Source: a virus
IMG/VR virus record: IMGVR_UViG_3300008339_000149
Location: 1-39,643 of that record
Strand: one strand, 5' to 3'
Length of the DNA: 39,643 bases
Shown: piece by piece, positions 15,520 through 24,988 of the stretch
Numbering within the stretch: the stretch's first letter is position 1
How the letters are laid out: each line of letters opens with the position of its first letter
Made by a program: the position numbers and the translations under genes
Notes under the pieces: generated by a model
The model's input: the letters and a program-made list of their open reading frames with translations, nothing else
Databases searched by the model: none
Told to the model about the DNA's origin: nothing

Positions 15520-17149
15520 ACTGATTCGTGGATTAACTGGTAATGCAGTTCAGTCCACAGGTTCATTAGCTGCAGCCAGAACAAGAGCAGCTACTCAGAC
15601 TACTGATCTGATTTCTGAACAAGTTGATCTTGTTCGGGATGTGGCTGCTGCTAGGCAGATTCAAGTTTCTGCAGAACGCAGTGCTCAAATGGCTGCGCAG
15701 GATCAGGCCACCCAGATTATTTCTGGCAATCGTGGCATGGAAACTCTCAGTAAGCTTCTTGGGGAAACTACCCGAGTTGCTGATGAGGTGGTTGGCCTAA
15801 CTCAGACTGTTCGTAAAGAGCAAGAAACTCGTCTGATTGATGATCCTATTACTTGGATTAAAGCTCAAGTTGACTGGAACAATAATCAGGAAAAACTTCA
15901 GGGAGCTATGGGTCAGCTTCAAGTTGTGCAGGCCGCTGCTCAAAGTGTGGCATCCCAGATTGGACAAGTGGGCGAAAAGAGTAAGGCTCTTGCTCGCACC
16001 ATTACTCAGGTTGGTATCCAAGCTGAGAACGATCAGATTCGTTTGACTGCTGAAGGGCAGCGGGCTAATTTAGCGATCGAGGGGATTAAATTAAACCTTG
16101 GCGGTGTAGAAGCAGCAGCTAATGCAGATGACAGGATGCTGCAACTTGCAACTTCTATTTATGGAGTTGAAAGAGCTGAAGCTCAATTTCAGCTTGGATT
16201 AGAAGCAGCCGAGCGGGACCGTGCCCGTGACACTGCAGCGCGCCGGAAAGATGAAGATGATAGACAGTTTGAAGAACGTATGGTTGCCACCATTCGGGCT
16301 GGCCAAGAATCTCGTGGAGTTCTTCCTGAATCTGCCCAACAGATCAAAGATAAAGTTCGAGCAATGGGCGGCGTGCGAGATGAATACAAGGACTACTACG
16401 ACAAAGGAGAAATTTATCTTCGCAGCGGCCAGGCAATTTTAGGATATTCCCCAGGAGAGTCAGCGGCCATTCTTTCTAAGGATCCTACTCTTCTGGAAAA
16501 CCTTAATGCTAACCAGCGTAAGGTTGCTGATGTTCTTGCTGAGGCTACTAAAGTTCTGGGGGATAAAGCTGTTCGTACCAAGGAAGGTTTGGATGACGAC
16601 AAGACTGGAGCTAAGGCTCGCCGTGTAGTTGCAGATCAGACTAATCAGCTCATTCAACGGCAGCTTGCTTTTGTTGGAAACAATCCTGATAATCCATTCT
16701 ATGTGGGTGATCTGAGCGCATACATTGGATCCTCAAAAGCTCCCGGGATTTCTACTTTCCAGAATTATCCGATCACAAAGTTGGTGTTGAATCCTGCCAT
16801 TGAATCTGGTGTGAGTTTAGCCGATCCGAGTGTTGTCTATAAACTGGCGCTTGGTGCAGTTAAAGAAGGTAAGATTACTTCTATTCAAGCTGCAGCAGAT
16901 CTTACCAATATCTATACTCGAGCGGGTGCTATTAATAGAGCAGCTACAGATTGGCGTCGCTTTGGTATTTCGCTTCCTCCGAATGCTGGACAATACAAGG
17001 TTAAGATCAACGGAGAGGTTGTCAACTTGACTGACTTTCCGTCAGTTGCAAATGCTATGGCTCGACAATTGCGAATTGACGCATTTAATGAAAAGTTGAG
17101 CCAGCGTAATGTTCCTGCCGGATTCCTTGGTCGAATGAATAAGGAATAA
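15494..17149 (+). CDS. Internal virion (ejection) protein B (551 aa)
   Basis: Start taken at ATG 15494, which has GGAG 6 nt upstream; a GTG at 15464 in frame lacks one. The gene overlaps the previous one by 26 bases. The protein is almost entirely helical, rich in Ala, Gln, Glu and Arg, with long coiled-coil segments (about 50-290). A more globular C-terminus has Asn/Pro turns. It has the size and composition of the middle ejection protein of podoviruses (T7 gp15 role). No catalytic motif seen. Confidence 0.65.
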   Translation: MAEPNPVIELIRGLTGNAVQSTGSLAAARTRAATQTTDLISEQVDLVRDVAAARQIQVSAERSAQMAAQDQATQIISGNRGMETLSKLLGETTRVADEVVGLTQTVRKEQETRLIDDPITWIKAQVDWNNNQEKLQGAMGQLQVVQAAAQSVASQIGQVGEKSKALARTITQVGIQAENDQIRLTAEGQRANLAIEGIKLNLGGVEAAANADDRMLQLATSIYGVERAEAQFQLGLEAAERDRARDTAARRKDEDDRQFEERMVATIRAGQESRGVLPESAQQIKDKVRAMGGVRDEYKDYYDKGEIYLRSGQAILGYSPGESAAILSKDPTLLENLNANQRKVADVLAEATKVLGDKAVRTKEGLDDDKTGAKARRVVADQTNQLIQRQLAFVGNNPDNPFYVGDLSAYIGSSKAPGISTFQNYPITKLVLNPAIESGVSLADPSVVYKLALGAVKEGKITSIQAAADLTNIYTRAGAINRAATDWRRFGISLPPNAGQYKVKINGEVVNLTDFPSVANAMARQLRIDAFNEKLSQRNVPAGFLGRMNKE

Positions 17150-17151
17150 AA

Positions 17152-20100
17152 ATGAGTGATCTATTCACATTTGTTCGTCCTCCTCAATCCACTCCTGCAC
17201 CTGTTGAAGAAGAGGATGGTGATTCTCCGTCCCTTCCTTTCCAGATTGCAGACCTCCATAACATTTCCAATGGCGGCGTAAGCTGGACTAATCCACTTAG
17301 CTGGGGAGAGAAACTTCAGGATATGGGCCGCTTTATTGCGGTTTCTGGTCTTTCTGGAATCAACTCTTTCTACAACACTGGTGCATATGTAGGACAGTTC
17401 TTTGATCCTGGTATTCAGGAGCGAGATACGGCGGACTGGATTACAGAACTTGACACTGATTTGGGTAACTACTACCGAGTCAACCAAGAGTCTGCGGATG
17501 TTACCGGCTTCATTCTGGGTGCAATCGTTCCTGGATTGGGTGGCATTCGTGTATTCAATGCAGGCCAGATTGCACTGAAGACTGCGATTAATACTGGCAA
17601 GGTTGGTGGAACTACTGGGCGCGCATTAGGTTTGTTGGTGCCGAAAACTGATGAGTTCATGTCTCTCGCAATGAAAGACATCACTGCATCCACCACCACT
17701 CTCAATCTGGTGAATGCGAATACCACTAAAGCCATTGGTGCTGGACTCTGGCAGAATGTGATGGAAGCGGCAGCTTTTGAAACTATGGTACAAGCTACCA
17801 TGTTCCGCTCTCCTATTTTGCAGCAGCAAGATGGCTGGGATATTGCACAGAATATCGCAATCGGCGGCTTGCTAGGCGGCGGAGTTGCAGGAGTTTTTGG
17901 CGCAGCAAGATTGCGGGGGCAACTTAAAACTGCAATCCGGGAAGAAGAAGTTCTGCGTCGGCCTTTCCAGGAGCGGGTACAATTCTCTGTAGCTTCTCCG
18001 GATGCAAACCGTCTGGTGCAACTCAGCTTTGATTCTGAGATGGCAGCGGTTCCTATTACTCTCAGGGCCGCTGATGGCACACTTATTGAAAATAACTTTG
18101 CTGCCACCAAAACTCTGTACGAGCAAAAGATCCAAGCCAATGCTCTAGATCAGCGGACTGCTTGGAATAATCTTTCCACAGATTCTCAGCTTGGTAACAC
18201 TGTTGCCAATCTAATGTCACCTGTGATTAAAGATGGCCGCCTGGTTCCTGGGTTTGCGCAACAAACTTATGAGTCCGCGTCAGGTGCAATTAAGATTCTA
18301 CGTGCAGGTGACCAACATCCTTTGGAACTTGCACAAGCTAAAGCTCTCGCTAAAGGCGAAGCCGTTGAGAATCCTATTGCTATCCGTTTCATCAAACTTC
18401 AAGGTGATGATTCAGGTGGCGTGTTCGATTCTCCCGGAGCTTATCTTAGTTTTGCTGATCGTTATGCTACGCCGGATAAGGTGCGTGCAGCTATTCGGGA
18501 ATCTTTTGGATTCAAGCAAAAGTTTGAGGCTACCAATCGTTGGAGTGCTCTGAAACTTAAAGGAGCTAAAGCTGTAGAAGAAGCTGAAGCTCGCCATATC
18601 TGGGCCGCTCGCAGTTCTGGGATGTTGAAAGAGATTCCAGAAAATGCTGTGATTGATCGTCATGATCTTCCTATGTTACAGCGAGCATATGCAGATGGCA
18701 GGACAGATATCAAAATCGTTTCCGGAGAGGGTCCGACTGTTTCTATTGATCCTGTAACTTCCTTAGAGGAACTCTATAAGATTATCAAGCAGTCGAAGAA
18801 TGAGACGATTGAACATTTTGGTCGCTCATTCCTCACCAAGAAGGGTAAGGCTAAGAAAGGAAAAGAGCCTGGGCTGATTCCGAAAGCTCAAGCTCAAGAT
18901 GGAGCCATTGGAATTATCGCAGATGTAAGGAAAAACTACCTGGATGGTAACCCTTCCGGCGTAGAGGCTGATGATCTGTTTGCAATGTCGGCAGCAGGTA
19001 GGAAATACCAGAATCAACTCTCAGCTCGTGGGCTCTCTCTGACAACTCCTGAGGCTGCAACTCCTGTGCAGTTCCTTCCGAAATACGCGAAAGTAGTCTA
19101 CGAGCAGTCGAAAGATATTGCTGCCCTGAATGAGAATGTCCTTGATGGTATTGCTCATTATGCGGCCATGGAAAAGATCTATGTTGAATCTGCGCAGCGG
19201 GCCGCAGCAAAAGTTCTGGGCGGCTGGGCTGAACAACTGCCTGCACTAAAGAAAAATAAGCTTGTAACTGCTACTCGTGATGATCCTTCAGCGGGTCTTT
19301 TCTCCAACGACTCCTCTGCTTACGGAACTGTTGGATCTTCGATGAGCTTTATCGGATCCATTGTTCGAGCAATTAAACAAGATTTCCGTAAGAATCTAAA
19401 TGACACACTTGCTCCTGCTATGACTCGGATGGCGGGAAAGACTGAGGCTGTCTTTGAATTTGAGGGGCTGAATCAGAAGATCACTCGCACTGGTAAACAG
19501 TTCTATCTTCGGGAAGCTGAAGATGGTACGCAGGTTCTGATTGATAAGAAACTGGTTAAGCGGAATAAAGCAGGTGAAGAGGAAATCAATTGGGAAGCAG
19601 CCGAAGATGGTGTGAATGCTTTCAACATCCGTAATGTTGAGACTGCTGAATTCATTCGTGCACACATTGCAGCTTCTGGCCTCAGGACTCAAAACTTCCG
19701 TGAGATTCGTGCAGCGCAAGGTAAGGTAGATAATAAGGACCCGGAAGTTTTCCGTCCTATCCGTCCTGACCTTAAACAGTATGCACACTTCGCATTTGTC
19801 AAAGATCCTCGTGTCACTGGTACGGGCCACATGACAATGATTCATGCAGCATCTGAGAAAGAACTCGCTCAGCTTGCTGAACGTGTGCCGCCACAATACA
19901 AGGTGATCTATAAGCGGGATACTGAAGATTACTTCAAAGCCCGCGATGAGTATGATTATCAGCGCACTCTGAATGAGAACTATCTAGATTCAGAGCTGGC
20001 TAACAATGGCGTGTTCTCGAACTTCTTCCCGAAGTCTGATCCCCAGAAAATCGCTGATGACATTCTGCAGCAGCACTATCGGGAATCAGATACTCTGGTT

Positions 20101-22149
20101 TACGAATCAGTTCGCCTGAATTACGAGCCTCAGTTTGCTCTCCTGGAAGATCTAGGCCGCCAGTATTCTCTGGTGGAGACCTCTAAGTTCGCATCCCGCG
20201 CGGACATGATTGAAGCACAATCTAAGAATCCGTACTTCAATCAGATTAAGACAGCTCTGGATATTTCCAAGATCAATGAGCACCCGCTAGTCTATGGAGC
20301 TAATAAGCTTCTGGATACTGCGGTGTCTAAAGCCTGGGCATCCATTACTCGTACATTCGATGAGATTAAATCTCCAGGCGAGCTTGATCGAATCAATGCC
20401 CTGACAGCAGAATATGGTATTCAGCCAGCTTACTATGATGCTGCAATGCAGGCACTTGTAAATCACACAGCGCCGCGTGGAGCATTGACTCGCTTTGTTC
20501 GTGGAGCTAATGCAATTCTCTCTCGCTTCACTCTTGGCCTTGATCCTCTTAACGCACTGAACAACGTTATTGGATCTAATGTCCTGCGTGGAACTGAGAT
20601 GGGATTGTTGACTCGTGCGATTCGAGAGGGCAATCAGGCGGTTGCTGGTGATCTGTCAGCTCTTGCAAAGATCAAGCTTCCCGGCGTAGATGCTGAAGTT
20701 CTGTCTCCCACGAAACTTCTGGCTCAGGCTATTACGAATTTCTGGAAAGATGCGAAACAGCCGGTGGTTGTGCGGATGACAGATGCAGGTCCAGTGTATA
20801 AACTGGATGCAAAAGGCAACACTGTTTTATCCGACTACGGTCCGCTCATGGCTAAATACCGTGATATGCAGATCATTAAAGATCGTGCAGAGCAGCTTAA
20901 AATGCTGGTGGATGATTTCACCCTGAAAGGAACTGAGTCTGCTGCGGAACTTGATACTCGGATGGCACGTGGGTTTGCCAGAGCTAAAGAGCTTACATCT
21001 GAGAAACTCGACACTGCAGAAAAGCTGACTGGCAATACTTTCGCAGAAGAGTTTAACAGATTCATTTCCGCCAATGTGATGGATCAGATTACATCCATTG
21101 CAGTAAAGCATGGATTGATGGATGATGCGACTGCTCGCACTTATATCAATACATTTGTGAATCGGGTGGAAGGGAACATTGTTGCTAGCCAGCGGCCCTT
21201 GATTTTCCAAGGTCCTATTGGTCAGGCAATCTCGCTCTTCCAATCTTATCAATTCAACCTCATCCAACAGCTTCTTCGTTTTACTGCAGAAGGTAAAGCG
21301 AAAGATCTTGCTATGTTGGCTGGCCTGCAATCAACTCTGTATGGCTACCAATCTCTCCCGGGATTCCAGGCAATCAATGTCCACATCATTGGACAGCTCG
21401 GTGGCAATGATGCGCACAAGGATTTGTACGATATCACATATGGAGCAGTTGGAAGAACTGCAGGAGATTTCATCCTATATGGAATTCCCTCAACCCTTCT
21501 CGATACCAACATCTACTCTCGCGGCGATGTCAATCCACGACATCTGACTATTCTTCCCACGAGCTTACAGGAAACTCCGATCGTCGCTGGTTGGGGGAAG
21601 TTCTTTGGTTCGATCTATGAGACCTCTAAGAGAATTGCTGGCGGCGGAGATGTGTGGGAGACTTTCCTGCAAGGTGTGGAGCACAATGGTATCAACCGCC
21701 CACTCGCAGGTTTAGCTCAAACTGTTCAAGCCTTTGGTCCTGAAGGTATGGCATATTCCACATCTAACAAGGGAACTATCCTCTATCAAAATGATTTGAT
21801 GAGCCTTGCTACACTTACGCGTCTTGCTGGTGGTAGGCCAATGGACGAAGCAATTGTGAATGATGCAATGTTTCGAGTGAGAACTTACGAAGCAAGGCGC
21901 CGGGAAAAGTTGCTGAGTCTAGGTGAGAAAGTTAAGGGCACTCTTATCCAGGGAAACCAACCCACCGATGAACAGATCAATCAGTTTGCTGAAGAGTATG
22001 CAAAACTCGGCGGCAAGCAGAAACAGTTCAATAAGTGGATGATGGAGATGTATAAGAATGCAAACACAGCGCAGGCTGAAAAGCTTGCAGAATCTTTAAA
22101 CAATCCGTACTCCTATAAGATACAACTTCTTATGGGCGGCGGAGAATAG
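17152..22149 (+). CDS. Giant internal virion (ejection) protein (1665 aa)
   Basis: The largest gene here, starting 2 nt after the previous stop with AAGGA upstream. Two glycine-rich hydrophobic segments lie at about 117-134 and 234-252, suited to crossing the host membrane. The middle is mostly helical with many charged residues. The last 350 residues contain a Phe/Gln-rich stretch (QGPIGQAISLFQSYQFNL) and Gly/Leu segments resembling C-terminal domains of large polyvalent proteins. I see no clear lytic transglycosylase site. It fits the largest ejection protein (T7 gp16 role) that forms the channel for genome entry. A frame of this length without disruption is clearly functional. Confidence 0.75.
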   Translation: MSDLFTFVRPPQSTPAPVEEEDGDSPSLPFQIADLHNISNGGVSWTNPLSWGEKLQDMGRFIAVSGLSGINSFYNTGAYVGQFFDPGIQERDTADWITELDTDLGNYYRVNQESADVTGFILGAIVPGLGGIRVFNAGQIALKTAINTGKVGGTTGRALGLLVPKTDEFMSLAMKDITASTTTLNLVNANTTKAIGAGLWQNVMEAAAFETMVQATMFRSPILQQQDGWDIAQNIAIGGLLGGGVAGVFGAARLRGQLKTAIREEEVLRRPFQERVQFSVASPDANRLVQLSFDSEMAAVPITLRAADGTLIENNFAATKTLYEQKIQANALDQRTAWNNLSTDSQLGNTVANLMSPVIKDGRLVPGFAQQTYESASGAIKILRAGDQHPLELAQAKALAKGEAVENPIAIRFIKLQGDDSGGVFDSPGAYLSFADRYATPDKVRAAIRESFGFKQKFEATNRWSALKLKGAKAVEEAEARHIWAARSSGMLKEIPENAVIDRHDLPMLQRAYADGRTDIKIVSGEGPTVSIDPVTSLEELYKIIKQSKNETIEHFGRSFLTKKGKAKKGKEPGLIPKAQAQDGAIGIIADVRKNYLDGNPSGVEADDLFAMSAAGRKYQNQLSARGLSLTTPEAATPVQFLPKYAKVVYEQSKDIAALNENVLDGIAHYAAMEKIYVESAQRAAAKVLGGWAEQLPALKKNKLVTATRDDPSAGLFSNDSSAYGTVGSSMSFIGSIVRAIKQDFRKNLNDTLAPAMTRMAGKTEAVFEFEGLNQKITRTGKQFYLREAEDGTQVLIDKKLVKRNKAGEEEINWEAAEDGVNAFNIRNVETAEFIRAHIAASGLRTQNFREIRAAQGKVDNKDPEVFRPIRPDLKQYAHFAFVKDPRVTGTGHMTMIHAASEKELAQLAERVPPQYKVIYKRDTEDYFKARDEYDYQRTLNENYLDSELANNGVFSNFFPKSDPQKIADDILQQHYRESDTLVYESVRLNYEPQFALLEDLGRQYSLVETSKFASRADMIEAQSKNPYFNQIKTALDISKINEHPLVYGANKLLDTAVSKAWASITRTFDEIKSPGELDRINALTAEYGIQPAYYDAAMQALVNHTAPRGALTRFVRGANAILSRFTLGLDPLNALNNVIGSNVLRGTEMGLLTRAIREGNQAVAGDLSALAKIKLPGVDAEVLSPTKLLAQAITNFWKDAKQPVVVRMTDAGPVYKLDAKGNTVLSDYGPLMAKYRDMQIIKDRAEQLKMLVDDFTLKGTESAAELDTRMARGFARAKELTSEKLDTAEKLTGNTFAEEFNRFISANVMDQITSIAVKHGLMDDATARTYINTFVNRVEGNIVASQRPLIFQGPIGQAISLFQSYQFNLIQQLLRFTAEGKAKDLAMLAGLQSTLYGYQSLPGFQAINVHIIGQLGGNDAHKDLYDITYGAVGRTAGDFILYGIPSTLLDTNIYSRGDVNPRHLTILPTSLQETPIVAGWGKFFGSIYETSKRIAGGGDVWETFLQGVEHNGINRPLAGLAQTVQAFGPEGMAYSTSNKGTILYQNDLMSLATLTRLAGGRPMDEAIVNDAMFRVRTYEARRREKLLSLGEKVKGTLIQGNQPTDEQINQFAEEYAKLGGKQKQFNKWMMEMYKNANTAQAEKLAESLNNPYSYKIQLLMGGGE

Positions 22150-22161
22150 GAGAAAGTGGTG

Positions 22162-22398
22162 ATGAGTAATACTAGTGATCCGATTAAATTTGCCCTAGCT
22201 GTAACTCCTAATGACACGAATGTACTTACGCCGTTTAGGTGTTTGTATGTTGGGGTGTCTGGAGATGTAGCTGTGCGTATGTATGGTGGAGGTAACAACA
22301 TTACTTTCACTGGACTTGCAGTTGGCTGGCATCCAATTCAAGGTGATAAAGTTTTAGCCACTGGCACAACTGCTAGTGACATTGTTGCTGGTTGGTAA
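22162..22398 (+). CDS. Head-spike base protein, RcGTA Rcc01079-like
   Basis: A 78-aa protein from ATG 22162 with AGGAG 9 nt upstream; an in-frame GTG at 22156 is too close to that site. It matches the compact beta fold described for the head-spike base of the Rhodobacter gene transfer agent: LAVTPNDTNVL, then RCLYVGVSGDVAVRM, then a GW-type turn and VLATGTTASDIVAGW at the end. In that particle the protein sits on the capsid vertices and carries a fibre. Three possible fibre or enzyme genes follow it directly. Confidence 0.75.
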   Translation: MSNTSDPIKFALAVTPNDTNVLTPFRCLYVGVSGDVAVRMYGGGNNITFTGLAVGWHPIQGDKVLATGTTASDIVAGW

Positions 22399-22434
22399 TT
22401 TGTACCCACATCGATAGATTAAGGAGAATCCTTC

Positions 22435-22857
22435 ATGGCTGCTTATGTGAAATTTGAGGCTTTCACTGAAATCCAACTTACCACTCCGGTGGATTGGAAC
22501 ACTGATACCATTAAGCTGGCGCTTACAAATACTGCGCCCAATGCTGCAACTGGTGATTTCTTTAATGATATCACTGAGATTGGTGCAGGTAATGGTTATA
22601 CCGCTGGCGGTAATACTCTTAGCATCTCTGTATCTCGTTCTGGTGGAGTGACTACTATCACTGCAACTGACAGTGTGTTTACTGCATCTGGTGGATCTAT
22701 TGGTCCGTTCCGTTATGTGATTATGTATAAGAGCACGGGTACTGCTTCTACTTCTCCGCTTGTGGCTTATTGGGATTATGGTTCTAGTATCACTCTGTTG
22801 AACGGTGAGACTTTTACTGCGGACATTGGAGCCGGCGGCTTGTTTACGCTGACCTGA
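22435..22857 (+). CDS. Structural protein, putative spike/fibre component (140 aa)
   Basis: A 140-aa beta-rich protein with the common phage structural pattern DTIKLALTNTAP followed by EIGAGNGYTAGGNT, then alternating strands and an end of LFTLT. AAGGAG precedes ATG 22435. It lies between the spike-base and esterase genes, so it may link the enzyme to the virion. The exact position in the particle cannot be read from sequence. Confidence 0.65.
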   Translation: MAAYVKFEAFTEIQLTTPVDWNTDTIKLALTNTAPNAATGDFFNDITEIGAGNGYTAGGNTLSISVSRSGGVTTITATDSVFTASGGSIGPFRYVIMYKSTGTASTSPLVAYWDYGSSITLLNGETFTADIGAGGLFTLT

Positions 22858-22858
22858 A

Positions 22859-23653
22859 ATGGCAAACAATACATTATATATTGGATGGGCAGCGGTACCT
22901 ACTGGTAATGCTAGAATGTCTTTCTGGGGGCAGAGCAATGCTCAGGGCGCTGCCCTCCGGAGTGGCATTGCAGCAATTACTGCTGATCCTACATTAGTAG
23001 ACTGGGATAATGGTACCTACACTTTTCCTCGTGTAATGTTTTGGAATGGCACAGCGTACGCTACATATGTGCCAGGGTCAAACACAGGTACCGATCCTAC
23101 TTTACTCGGGCCTGAGTTTGGCATGGCAGTTCGCTGGATGAGGGAGACATCTAGCGGAATTCTTTATATGGATAAGAACGCATTTGGCGGAACGTCCATT
23201 GACTTGTTTGAGCCCCCCTCCGCAGCTAGGTGGTTAGATGGACTTACAAGTCGTGCGGCCCAAGATGCATGGCTTGCTAGTAACAGTGTAGTTATTGATA
23301 ATCTGAAAACATTCTGGCTGTGGAGCCAAGGAGAAGCTGACTCGGCGGATACTCAATCTCAGTATCAAATACCCATGCAAGCTATTGTTGATGCTATTGA
23401 GATTAATGGGATCATGCCTTATCGTGGAGTGCTCACGGATATTCCTACAGGGAGTCCTAGGTTCAATTCCGCAGTAACCGCAGCAAAGCAAGCAGTAGCA
23501 GATACAACTGGTGGCCTTCTTGTTAAACAAATTGAGCCTGCATTCCCGACATATTTTGAGGCAGATAACCTGCACTTAAATGCCCGCGGTCAGGTGCAAC
23601 GTTCTTATACTGCGTATTCGTTCTTCTTTGACGCTCCCACAATTACGGTGTAA
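22859..23653 (+). CDS. SGNH/sialate O-acetylesterase-like carbohydrate esterase
   Basis: A 264-aa protein with the blocks of SGNH hydrolases. Block I is FWGQSNAQG with nucleophile Ser26. A Gly block is FGGTSI (about 109-114). WSQGEADS (155-162) is typical of the sialate O-acetylesterase branch, and DNLH (Asp236, His239) completes the triad. Such enzymes remove acetyl groups from polysaccharides. No signal peptide is seen, so it is probably virion-bound. It starts 1 nt after the previous stop and is coupled to the spike-base operon, suggesting it edits host capsule or O-antigen during adsorption. Substrate is unknown. Confidence 0.85.
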   Translation: MANNTLYIGWAAVPTGNARMSFWGQSNAQGAALRSGIAAITADPTLVDWDNGTYTFPRVMFWNGTAYATYVPGSNTGTDPTLLGPEFGMAVRWMRETSSGILYMDKNAFGGTSIDLFEPPSAARWLDGLTSRAAQDAWLASNSVVIDNLKTFWLWSQGEADSADTQSQYQIPMQAIVDAIEINGIMPYRGVLTDIPTGSPRFNSAVTAAKQAVADTTGGLLVKQIEPAFPTYFEADNLHLNARGQVQRSYTAYSFFFDAPTITV

Positions 23654-23655
23654 TC

Positions 23656-24609
23656 ATGGCACGAAGCGACAACTTCAATAGAGCGGATACTGGAGCAGGA
23701 GGGCTTGGGACTCCAAGCGATGGCGGTAGTGCCTGGAATGATCGTAGCTCAGTTTTTCAGATATCTAGCAATAAAGCTAAAAGTACTGGCGGAGCTCAGG
23801 CGTTAGCTGTATTGACGGATACACTTTCAAATGTTGAACTTAACGTTACTTGTGTTACTGGAGCTTCATCCGATATTTGGATCCCATTTCGCTTTGTAGA
23901 CGATGGCAATTATTGGATTGCTGTTGTTGGCTCAGGCGACGGCCCTCGTCTTTTTAAACGAGTATCAGGTGGTTTCACACAAGTGGGATCCACGGGCTCG
24001 GGAACATTAGCAGCGGGAACACATCTTATTACAGTAGAGGCAAATGGAAACTCCATTGAGCTTTTAGTAAACGGTGTTAGCAAAGTTGGTCCAATTACAG
24101 ATTCTTTTCAGTCGACAGCAGTAGCTCACGGCATTGGTAGTAATTCGGACACTACAACTACTTTTGAAGATTTTTCAACAGTAGCTGCTGGAGGCTATGT
24201 AATTACTCTAGACCCCGGTTCTTATTCTATCAGCGGCCAAGCAGTTACAACTCTAGCTACTCGTCTTGTTGCTTTAAACTCAAGCTCCTATTCTTGGGCA
24301 GGTCAGGCTGTAACTCTTACATACGAACAGCCAGGTGTAACAGTTCTAGCTCTTGACCCAGGAAGTTATGTATTCAGTGGATCAAATGTTTTACGAGCCA
24401 TTAGCTTTGCAGCGAATTCTGGATCGTACACTATCTCAGGACAAGACTTAAACTTCACCCGCACATTTCCGCAGGCTTATTCTATCACTATTGAGAATGC
24501 TGCATACAATATGACTGGGCGTGCAATTGCACTTCGCTGGTCAGGAGAGCCAGTATCTGACTTTATATCAAATAAGATTTCGATCAGTATTGGAGCAAGA
24601 GTCGGATAA
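23656..24609 (+). CDS. Lectin-like fibre protein with five short tandem repeats
   Basis: A 317-aa protein. Residues 1-175 form a beta-sandwich-like part (SDNFNRAD start, WIPFRFVDDGNYW near 75-87, VEANGNSIELLVNG near 127-140), like laminin-G/concanavalin-type sugar-binding domains. Residues 182-292 hold five repeats of about 23-26 aa with core GSYxxxGQxV, at about 182-197, 205-220, 232-245, 251-265 and 277-292. It ends the late operon, 2 nt after the esterase gene. A sugar-binding fibre that presents the esterase to its substrate is the simplest reading, but this is inference. Confidence 0.65.
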   Translation: MARSDNFNRADTGAGGLGTPSDGGSAWNDRSSVFQISSNKAKSTGGAQALAVLTDTLSNVELNVTCVTGASSDIWIPFRFVDDGNYWIAVVGSGDGPRLFKRVSGGFTQVGSTGSGTLAAGTHLITVEANGNSIELLVNGVSKVGPITDSFQSTAVAHGIGSNSDTTTTFEDFSTVAAGGYVITLDPGSYSISGQAVTTLATRLVALNSSSYSWAGQAVTLTYEQPGVTVLALDPGSYVFSGSNVLRAISFAANSGSYTISGQDLNFTRTFPQAYSITIENAAYNMTGRAIALRWSGEPVSDFISNKISISIGARVG

Positions 24610-24621
24610 AAATTCCAGACA

Positions 24622-24664
24622 TAAAAAAGCCCCCAAAGGATTTCTCCTGAGGGGGTTTTCTTTT
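24622..24664. terminator. Bidirectional Rho-independent terminator between convergent units
   Basis: CCCCC (24630-24634) pairs with GGGGG (24651-24655), and inner AGGA/TCCT bases extend the stem. A T-rich tract follows on the plus strand (TTTTCTTTT, 24656-24664), and a run of six A precedes it, giving a U-run on the minus strand. It lies between the last rightward stop (24609) and the last leftward stop (24674) and can end both transcription units. Confidence 0.9.
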
Positions 24665-24673
24665 GCCTGCTGA

Positions 24674-24985
24674 TTACTCACCTTTGAATGGAATCACAAT
24701 CTGTGTTCGTTTTTCATATAATGCTTTGGTAAGCTGCTCACAGAGGAATAGAACATCTTTAAGAGTGTGAACCTCAGCTACCACAAGAACATTCGCGTAA
24801 GTTGCGATTTCAAGGAGCCGGATATATACATCCTTTTGTGGCTGATTCTCTAGGATGGTACAGAGAGCTGGATGGAAAGCTACTTCTCGATTCAGTGCGA
24901 TGATCTCATCCTGAAAAAGTTCGTACTTGAGTTTCGCATTCGGCGGCAGAGACTGTACCTGGAAAGGTTTATCACTTGTGCTCAT
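24674..24985 (-). CDS. Hypothetical protein (103 aa), last leftward gene
   Basis: A 103-aa helical protein with GGGAG 6-7 nt before ATG 24985. The centre (YELFQDEIIALNREVAFHP) is acidic and amphipathic. No known motif. It lies 3 nt downstream of the exonuclease gene and ends just before the terminator. Its role is unknown. Confidence 0.75.
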   Translation of the reverse strand: MSTSDKPFQVQSLPPNAKLKYELFQDEIIALNREVAFHPALCTILENQPQKDVYIRLLEIATYANVLVVAEVHTLKDVLFLCEQLTKALYEKRTQIVIPFKGE

Positions 24986-24988
24986 GTA

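Noticed and set aside
17472-18140. A 222-codon minus-strand frame inside the giant ejection gene.
   Set aside because: Antisense shadow of a long uninterrupted gene; Pro/Ser/Ala composition and no ribosome site.
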